From Ettlia oleoabundans (taxonomy: Eukaryota; Chlorophyta; Chlorophyceae; Chlamydomonadales), in NCBI GenBank assembly GCA_019693395.1, contig JAAMXP010002742.1:6588-33916 (forward strand): a stretch of DNA of 27,329 nucleotides. Reading direction: 5' to 3'. How positions within the stretch are numbered: the stretch's first letter is position 1; every line of letters begins with the position of its first letter. Positions 20,206 to 27,329 of this stretch are shown in pieces. Both the position numbers and the translations under genes were made by a program. Under the pieces are notes generated by a model. That model saw only the letters and a list, made by a program, of their open reading frames with translations. It was not told the DNA's origin and did no database searches.

Positions 20206-22611
20206 GCGGTTAGGTGCTGCAGAGGCGACCCACGCAGCTTGGGCCCCGCCAACCGCAGCTTCCCGCCTGGCCCGCTGCCTCCCGGCCTTCCTGTGGGATA
20301 TAAGGTGTACTCCCGAGGTCAGGGCTTTGTGTGCGGCCTGCTGACCACCCTCATGTATGGTATCGAGGTGGAGAAGAGTGATGGCACCAGGAGCGCACAA
20401 GGGCGGGCGGGTGATACCGACGAAGTCGAGGAGCCGAGAGATGGGCACGACGGCCGCAAAAATCACGCCAGCGCCAGCCGCCGCAAGCGCCCTAGGAGGC
20501 ACCCGAGGGGCCAGCCCCGCCGGCAGTGTCGGTCATTGTAGGTGTTGAGCTGCAATGTGCTCTCTCCGGCGGTCACTGTATGTGCACCTGCGCACTCTTG
20601 GTTGATGTAGGTGCGGGTGACTGGGGCTGAGGACAAGATATGGGTTGGAGGGCTGTCTTGAGCATGCTACTCTTGTGCTGCTTGCTTTCTCACATTTACA
20701 CGCGGATTCTGATGCGGATTCTGCCTGACGCGTCAACCTGCCTTAGCCTGCCTGCCCCGTAAGTGCCTGCCCTGATGCTGCAGGTGGCAAGTACGCAAAC
20801 CGCATCGTGCCCATCGTGCTGGACCAGCAAGGCACATGCATCATGGAGGGTGGGTGTGACTTGGATATGGCTTTTTTGCATTGGGGCTCAGCAGCGCTGT
20901 TGTAAATGTTTCCGTTGCCCGACCAGAAGTTGTTGTGGTGTGTCGTCCGCACAGCAGCACCTGCCAGTCCACTCAAGCTGCCAACTTACCTCGCCGCCTG
21001 CTGCCCAAGCTCCACTGTGATACACAATGACACTGCCTGCTTTGCTGGGTGCGCTGCCCGCGCTGTGCAGGACAGGGCGGGCAGGACAGCAGGTCAGGGA
21101 GGCAGCTGGATCACCAGAGCTTCGAGCACGAGGGCAATGCAGCGATGCAGTTGTCCCAGCGTACCGGCGCCCCTGTGCGCCTGTGGGCCAAGGTCTTCGG
21201 CGAGAACCCCCTGCTGCGCTCAACACTCTACTACCTGTGCTACTTTGGCCTGTTCCAGGTGGGTATCACCGCAGCCTTGTTGCAGGCACCTTGCTGCAGA
21301 GATGTTGCTGGCACGGCATATGCTGGTCAAAAACACCTATGCCTGCTCCACCTTGTCCATGCCACAGCGTTGTTGTTGGAAAATCGTTGTATCAGGGCAG
21401 GTGCTGTTGTGACATGCAGCATCACGATGTTGCTGCTGTTGTATTGTGTTTCGCCAATATAACACCTTCTTTTCTCGGGTTGCATGTGACAAAGCAGCTC
21501 GTGCCACTAAGTGATACTGTGTTGCTTTACTGGTGATAGTTTTATTGTGCCTCTACACGCTACAGTATACAAGCACTCGCCCGACTGTTATGCACACAGT
21601 TGGTTGACAGCTGGCGGTGCACCGCTCGAGACGGGTTCAAGCGCTGCCGATTCCTGCTCAAGCGCCTGCTTGGGCAGGCCCCCTTGCCGCGTGACAGAGA
21701 TGGCCAGCATCTGCAGGTGGGTGGTGTTGGGGACTAATTTTGAACACATCTTGACTACCCAGGGATGCCCCGTCATTTCGTGCCCGCATCACGTAGGCTA
21801 GGGTAATGCAGTGGGTGTGGATGTACGCCTGTGGGCAGCTAGTGCTTTCCTCTCCTTCCTGCCTATGTCGTGCATGATTGACGAGTTGTTAGACATACTT
21901 ACCAAACCTAACTTCTGTTGCGCTTCCTGCAGCTATACCTCAGGCGAGAGGCAGGCAGCGAGCAATACAGCCAGGAACTTGCAGCGGTACGCAGGTTTCT
22001 TGGGTCCCACCTGCTTGGCTAGGTGCATCCCGAGGGCTGCCGAACAACTTGCCGCAGTTGTACAACATGCCAAAACAGCAGCACAGCATCCTGCGTTCTA
22101 GAATCGTCGCTCATTACTGCTGCACACCATCTGTGTCCTGCCTGCAGGTAACCTTGGATTTCTGGGAAAAGCGCTGGATCCATCCAGAGCTGCCAGATGT
22201 GTGCAGGTTCGGGTGCAGCAGTTCAGGGAGCGATGTTCCTATGGTGTGTGTATGTAGGGTGTTGCGTGCACTCGCCTCCTTGTTGTCAGTGGCATCAGCC
22301 ATGCGACCCATGCATGGTGAGTGATGCTATCGGTCGTTGGGCAACTCTTTTGTCGTCTTTTGTCTGCCTTCACCAAATGCTTTCTAACTCACTGTTGAGG
22401 CCACATCTGCCGTCTGTTGCTGTCCTTCCTGCAGCAAGTGCCTGTGTGATGTCAATGAGGATCCTAAGAGACAGCCCACTGAAGAAAGGGTGCCAGAAGA
22501 GGGTCAGGTGGAGGAGGGAGAGGGAGAAGGGGCTGAAGAGGAGGAAGGAGGGCAGGAAGGAGAGGAGGATGAGGTGCTTGCTACACGTGGCCAGTCCATA
22601 CTATGCAGCAG
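20206..22611 (+). CDS. SRA (SAD_SRA/YDG) domain protein, SRA-encoding exons
   Basis: Exons read with confidence: 20206-20359 (3' border uncertain), 20784-20849, 21071-21258 and 21611-21716; probable further exons are 22148-22206, 22290-22316 and 22435-22611. The SRA fold binds modified cytosine in UHRF1/VIM, SUVH and related DNA-reading proteins. Matching blocks in order: LPVGYKVYSRGQGFVCG (family: PVG..ysR....G), IMEGQGGQDSRSGRQLDHQ (family: YtGqGG...gnkrq..DQ), HEGNAAMQLSQRTGAPVRL (family: GN.AL..s...g.PVRV), YLCYFGLFQ (family: Y.YDGLY.V), and FKRCRFLLKRLLGQAPLP (family: yrFrLkRlpGQp.lp). The codon phases of the listed exons fit except between 21258 and 21611, where a short exon encoding the strand after GLFQ seems to be missing from my model. 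After the SRA domain comes a CKCLCDVNEDP segment and a Glu/Gly-rich acidic tract. The start lies upstream and is not resolved. No RING, PHD or SET domain was seen. Confidence 0.72.
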
Positions 22612-22787
22612 GTGAGAAGGCGACTGAGACTGAGGGGTTTTACAGAGTCTGCGCCAGGATTCCTCCGCCTGATGAGAAGCCGACAAATGTGCAGCGGTGC
22701 GCGGCAATTCAAGATCACCGTAACCCGCCTGAACACCCCTGACAGTAGCGCTCACCCGAAACCTCCCCTGTGCTGCTCGTGTGCCAC

Positions 22788-22788
22788 G

Positions 22789-22823
<35 letters not shown>

Positions 22824-22855
22824 GCTCCTGTCTGCCTGCCTGCCTGCCTGCCTGT
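22788..22855. repeat. CTGC tetranucleotide microsatellite
   Basis: Two runs of CTGC/TGCC repeats (about 22788-22823 and 22832-22855) are split by a short interruption. They lie between the SRA exons and the Gln-rich 3' exons, probably in an intron. Confidence 0.9.
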
Positions 22856-23038
22856 GTGTTGTGTGGCCCGCCTCGTCTCACTTGAGCGCCAGCTAGCTTT
22901 CCCTCGCCTCACCCGCTAGTATATGCCAGCTTGCTGGGACATAGGGAGACACCATGCATGCCTGTGTATCACCCATGACCCCATGCAACTGGGAAGTGCA
23001 GGTGCGGCGTGGCTGAGATCTGTCGTTATTGCCTTCCG

Positions 23039-23166
23039 GACGAAGACTATGCCTGGTGCGCCCTTGCCCATTTGCTCATATGTGTGTTACTGTCCTACTA
23101 ACTGTGTGGATGGCTGAGGTGTCAGTGAGGCTTGTCAGACGAAGACTATGCCTGGAGCGCCCTTGC
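23039..23166. repeat. Direct repeat pair of 29 bases
   Basis: GACGAAGACTATGCCTGG starts at 23039 and again at 23138. The two 29-base units differ at one position and are offset by 99 bases, within the presumed intron of the SRA gene. Confidence 0.85.
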
Positions 23167-23460
23167 AAGTATGCCCATGAACAACTTTTGAGTGGTCATG
23201 GGGAGACTTATGTGCAAGGCTGTCCCCTCTTTTCTTCCGCTTTGCTTGCGTGGCTTCAGAGACGGGCTGCCCGCAATCCAGCGTACTTCTCCAGCTTACG
23301 TGCGCATTTGCCAGCCTGGGCCGCGTCACACAACTCAGCCATATTGCACCGTAACATCCAAACATGCCATCCCTTTCCTGCAAAAGCGCTGCCATACCAT
23401 CGCAAGCAAGCGAAGCTTTTGTGAGGAGGGGTGTCTCTGTGTGTGGCTGCTGTGGGTGCA

Positions 23461-25307
23461 GGCTGGCCACCACGGACGACCCCTGTTCTGTGCTGCCTGC
23501 TCTGCTGGCGGCCCCCAAGCGGCGCGGGCTGCTGGGATACCCTGCATGACCGCCACCCCCGCAATTGTGAGGCATATGCCGCTGCAGCAGTCGCCGCGCT
23601 GGCCGCCTTTGATCGACAAGCGGCCATGGAGAGGGGGGCCGTGGACTGGCTGCTGAATGTTCCGGAGGGGCGGCAGGAGCGGCAGCGGAGGCAGCAGGAG
23701 ATGGAAGAGGAGCGGCAGCAGCTGCTAGAGGCGACAGAGGAGTGGCAGGAGAGGCTGCGGGAGCTGGGGCAGCCTGCTGCCGGGCCGGACGCACGGCCAG
23801 CGGGCGCAGTGGCGCAGCAACCAGGGCAGGTGGCACAGGCAGCTGTAGCGGTATCACAGATAGGTGTTCGTGATGCACAGCAGCAGGAACGGCAGGAGGA
23901 GCAGCAGCGGTAGCAGCAGCAAGAGCAGCAGCAGGAGCAAGAGCAGCAGCAGGGTGACCAGGTTGTGCCAGGAGGAGAACAGCCACCCCGACACCGCCAG
24001 CAGCACCAGCACCAGCACCAGGCAGCTTCGCAGGCGCAAGTCTCTGCGGAGGCTCCTGCTGCCCTTAATCCTGCTGGCTCTGCTGCCCCTGCTGCCCTCA
24101 TCAGCAGATCAGCCACAGAGACCCTCGCAGGCGCGGCGTTGCCAGCCTGCATGGCCTGGTGCATGCTGTGCTGCATGGGGCGGCGGCGGCGCCGCCGCCA
24201 GCAGGGCAGCGTGCCGGGCGACAGCCAGCGCAGGGAGGACAGCAGCTGTGCAGCCTGCAGCAGCAGCGGGAGCAACTGCAGCCAGAACAGGAGCGGGAGC
24301 ACGGTCAAGTTCAAGGTCGGCTTGAAGGCAACCCACAGCGGGAGGAGCAGCAGCACAGCGAACCACAGCAGCAGGCACAAAAGCAGCAGAGCCCCGCGCC
24401 AACTGAGGTTGTTCAGGTGGGAGTGTTTGGCGAGGAAGTGCAGCAGGCTCCTCCTATATCCCCAGCGGTTGCAGCAGCAGATGCACAGGCACCAGCAACA
24501 GCACCAGCACTGCCAGCACCAACCGCAGATGCAGCGGGTGTAGCACTGGAGGTTGTGGTAATGGACAAAGTGGCAGCAGCTGTCAACAAAGCTGTTGGTA
24601 AGGCTTGCCACGAGGCTGTCAACAAGGCAGGCAGCAAGAGGCGGCGCGGAGGGCAGGAGGATGGGGACCAGTTGGCGGTTGGTGACAGCGGCACTGCTGT
24701 GACGCCGCCTTTTAAGCGACCTGCGTGCCAGGCTCCCAGCGACGCTCAAGGGCGCCTGGCGGGGGAGCGGGCAGCCTCAGACAGCAGAGGCTGTGGTGGC
24801 AATGGCAGTGGCGGCGGCGGCGGTAGCGGCAGTGCCCGCGCCGGCGGTAATGGCAAAGACATTGGTAGTGGCAGCGGCATGGCCCTGCCCGTCACTCCCA
24901 TGCAGCACACTGCGCTGCCGCTGTGCCCTGGAGCCGACCGGCCACTTGCAGCTGCAGCAGGTTGTGTTCAAGAGGTTCAAAGGAAGTTGCCACCAGCTGA
25001 GGAGCAGCAGCATCAGGCTCAGGCTGGCATGGGCGGTACGGCGGCAGCAGCTACTGCAGATGTTCGTGCTGGGTCTGGAATGGCTGCAGAGCCGCCAGAA
25101 GTGGCCTTGATGAGCCGGGTCAAGTGTGTACTGCAGCGGTGCGTAGGCGAGGGAGAGCTGGATCGCGGTACAGCGTTACGATACCGCTTGCGCCTCAACA
25201 GGCTGGACTGGAGTCTGGGGAAGAAAGAAGTGGAGGTGGCGGTGCTGGAGGAGATGTCGGTCCCAGAGGCGGCGGAAGCAGCGAGGGACTTTGTTGCCCC
25301 CAGCTAG
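23461..25307 (+). CDS. Gln-rich, coiled-coil-like 3' part, probably C-terminal exons of the SRA gene
   Basis: A frame following an acceptor-like GGTGCAG at 23454-23460 reads through HPRNCEAYAAAAVAALAAFDRQAAMERGAVDWLL (positions about 23550-23650) into a charged Glu/Gln/Arg heptad-like region. It meets a TAG at 23911 inside a Gln run, after which the same frame stays Gln-rich. From about 24100 the plausible frame changes; the new one runs to the TAG stop at 25305-25307. The last part contains VALEVVVMDKVAAAVNKAV, a basic KRRRGG stretch (possible nuclear signal) and an ordered C-terminus with CVLQRCVGEGELDRGTALRY and MSVPEAAEAARDFV. No TGTAA occurs between 22742 and this stop, so I infer that it belongs to the SRA transcript, but it could be a separate gene. 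The splicing around 23830-24150 is unresolved. Confidence 0.5.
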
Positions 25308-25860
25308 GGAGGGACACGCCATGTCGCAGTTCTAATCGATATCCGCTAGCCCGTTTTTGTATATATCAACACGTTCTCAATCAGCGAGCGAGCAGGTCCT
25401 TTTTTGTCCCCAGAATATGTCGGACGTGTGCCTTTGCCATGCAAGTAATAATGGCTACAGTAGAAGAGAAGCTCTGCCGTTGCCCATACTGTAGCTTGGA
25501 CTGTTTTGTTGCCATCGCAGCAATTTTGCCGACCACATGACCTGCTTCTGTGTTTCCAGCAGTGTAAGTTTACATTGGACTCTCACTGTAGTTGAAGACT
25601 AAGAAATTGAGGACTACAGCAGCCTGGTTGTGAAATTGTCAGTCTATGGGCAAAAACTTCCGTCAATAGGTGAAACTAAAGATGGAGCATACTAGAAAAC
25701 TGGAACATATGAGCTTGCTCTGTAACACCCGCTGAGGCGGTATGCAGAAATACATAATAGAGCATCAACAATGGCGGATAGCAGGGGATAATGGTGGTAG
25801 CCACTGCCACCAAACACACTCGTTTACAATATTGCCAACGTTTATCAGTACATGTTTATG
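25308..25860. other. Convergent 3' spacer of the SRA gene and PSD
   Basis: No exon is supported here. Plus-strand TGTAA at 25563-25567 lies 256 bases after the TAG at 25307, and a minus-strand TGTAA at 25824-25828 lies 33 bases past the PSD stop. Both fit as poly(A) signals. Confidence 0.55.
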
Positions 25861-27329
25861 TCACGTGTTGCTGCTACCTTGAACTCCCAGTCGTTCTCCC
25901 ATCAGCACTCGAGTCTCCAGACTAATCAGGCTGCAGGCAGGCAGCAGGGCGTAGACAACCTGTCTTTGAAAGCGGAACTCTAGAAGCTAGCTAGCACCCC
26001 TCCCATCAACAAGTGGCGGATGGCATGAATTGCGTGCTGCCCAGTTTTATCGCGGATGAGGTCCCGCGATACGAGTGCGCTGCGCTAGTAGGTGCTGCTG
26101 GAGGCGCATGGCATGCTGGAAGCTTGATGTACCGGCAGCCCCTTCAGCCTCCCCACGGTTACAGCTTATGTTGCCTTAATTGAAACCTTCTAATGCCATA
26201 TGCAGCTAGTATGTCACTCAACTGCCGGCAGCTTCCATGCCGACGCACAGCACTGGTCCCACCCACCAGTCTTTACAAGTGAAACAAACAGCTGCCCCAG
26301 TCTGGCCCTGCATTTACCTGTTCTTTACCAAGTCGGCGTCCCACACAGTGGCCCCCGCTTGAAACAGCGCCACAATCGTGCTGCCGCCAAATGCAAAGTA
26401 GCCAGCCTGTGCGCAGCGGGGTGGTGGTGGTGGTGGTGGTGATAAGAGGCCTTGGCTGACGGTGTGCAAGTCATGGGCCCGTTCACCAACTTGCCAGAGT
26501 GAACTCGGATTTTGGGTATGCCAATCTTGAACAGTGGGCTTCAACGTATACAGAAATCCAGAGCGTGTTTTCTTACCGACGGTCATCTCCCTATTAATCC
26601 CTCACCTCTGCTCCTTTAGGCACCTGCTGCCCCACATCGACTGTCCAGCAGATGCTGCCCACCACCTGCACGGCACAGCGGGCAGAGCATGGAACAGACA
26701 AACAACTGTGCAAGGGCTCATAGATAGTGCACCAGCAGAGCATAGAATCATGCCCTGGCCCCCACGCTGCCGCGTATAGGGAGCAACATCCACATGCTGT
26801 GACGACGCTCCTCAGAACACCCAGATGCTGCGAAAACCAACGTTTGCCCAGCTCTGTGCGTACTCATCATAACCTAGCAGTTATTTAGCAGCATCAACAA
26901 TTGATCTTTGCTGGCAGAGTGCCAGCAGCCTGTGCCGGTCTCAAACCCAGCCCCGCCCATGGCTGACGCAGCCAACCCAAACCTGTCCCGCCTGCGGGGC
27001 ACCCCAGGCCACAACAACAACACACGGCATTACAACACCTTGATTCTCAATCCGAAACAACAATACACCCCGCTTCGTGCACCCCATACCCCGCAGCCAC
27101 TAAACACGTAAATTTGGGAGCTTACCGTGGCACCGATCGCCACATATGCCACCAGCCCGTAGCCTGGGGCCTCCAGGCACAGCACCGAGCGCTTGTTGCG
27201 GGTGAAGACGTCGGCAAATGTAGAGTTCACGGCAATGGGGTTGACAGTGAGGAGCTCTCCAGGGATATCTCTGATGCTCAGCACGTGGCCACCCACAGGC
27301 AGGTGGAACCTGCAGCCCGGGGCGGGGGG
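25861..27329 (-). CDS. PSD: Phosphatidylserine decarboxylase proenzyme, 3' exons; 5' part outside the window
   Basis: Exons 27126 to about 27309 (or the edge), 26606-26665, 26318-26406 and 25861-25930. Borders are GT/AG and phases match. The enzyme makes phosphatidylethanolamine from phosphatidylserine; it cleaves itself to form a pyruvoyl group. Landmarks: RFHLPVGGHV, TVNPIAVNS, DVFTRNKRSVLCLE, then VAIGATVVGSICWTVDVGQQ joined across an intron, VPKGAE, YFAFGGSTIVALF and LETRVLMGERLGV near the C-terminus. GGST is the self-cleavage site; the Ser should become the pyruvoyl of the alpha subunit. The short last exon restores the usual C-terminus; without it the frame would stop at a TAA inside the donor. 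The N-terminus, and with it the targeting sequence that would tell mitochondrial from endomembrane forms, is cut off. The 5' border of the first visible exon is probably the CTGCAG acceptor at 27310-27315. Confidence 0.95.
26418..26442. repeat. GTG trinucleotide run in a PSD intron
   Basis: A pure GGT/GTG run. On the minus (coding) strand it is a CCA/CAC run ending about 12 bases before the acceptor of the GGST exon, so it serves as that intron's pyrimidine-rich tract. Confidence 0.8.

Noticed and set aside
22612..22742. SRA gene ending at a TGA at 22740-22742 after an exon starting near 22649
   Set aside because: The phase fits (AG|A), but no TGTAA signal follows for more than 2.5 kb, and coding-like sequence resumes at 23461. 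It remains possible as an alternative end.
22788..22855. Possible CRISPR-like array
   Set aside because: It is a simple four-base microsatellite with no spacers, in a eukaryotic genome.
23911..23913. Alternative genetic code (TAG read as Gln)
   Set aside because: The small protein and ELP4 both end naturally at TAG where their conserved or phased exons finish.
23256..24749. Minus-strand open frame of about 497 codons rich in Cys, Leu and Trp
   Set aside because: It is the complement of CAG/GCG repeats on the plus strand; its composition (runs of Cys and Leu) is that of a shadow frame, and it has no domain.

Overview
The window is nuclear DNA from a eukaryote, most likely a chlorophyte green alga of the Chlorophyceae type. 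The coding sequence is GC-rich and full of CAG/GCT runs. Genes are split by many short GT-AG introns whose phases I could check by hand. Several genes have a TGTAA box, the usual chlorophyte poly(A) signal, within about 35-260 bases after the stop. One gene (DUF1995) is of a plant/cyanobacterial family, and two proteins start with transit-peptide-like extensions. I see no operon, tRNA, rRNA, CRISPR array or recognisable mobile element.

Eight genes are visible. In order: (1) a DUF1995-family, probably plastid, protein on minus (113-3742, nine exons); (2) a small unrecognised 161-aa protein on plus (4481-5435, four exons); (3) Elongator subunit ELP4 on minus (5830-8017, five exons); (4) a PHT4/ANTR-like (SLC17-type) anion transporter of the major facilitator superfamily on minus (9341-12184, six exons); (5) a large disordered protein on plus with a possible C2-like N-terminus and an acidic YFDDFE tail (12801-16308, five exons); (6) a low-complexity 497-aa protein on minus (17230-19182, three exons); (7) an SRA/YDG-domain gene on plus (from about 20206, with a Gln-rich 3' part probably ending at 25307); (8) phosphatidylserine decarboxylase on minus (25861 to beyond 27329), cut by the right edge.

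The layout is mostly divergent and convergent pairs: 1/2, 4/5 and 6/7 share 5' regions; 2/3, 5/6 and 7/8 meet tail to tail. The genes do not form one pathway. They cover plastid function (DUF1995, transporter), tRNA wobble-uridine modification (ELP4), reading of modified DNA (SRA) and phospholipid synthesis (PSD).

The observations most worth a second look are: an SRA domain whose YDG signature and putative 5-methylcytosine pocket are substituted; a perfect hairpin sitting exactly where the DUF1995 reading frame breaks; an intronic tandem duplication that copies an exon end with its 5' splice site; and the C2-like, YFDDFE-tailed protein with one frame break at a T run. All exon calls are by eye from splice motifs, phase and family resemblance. 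No search was run.
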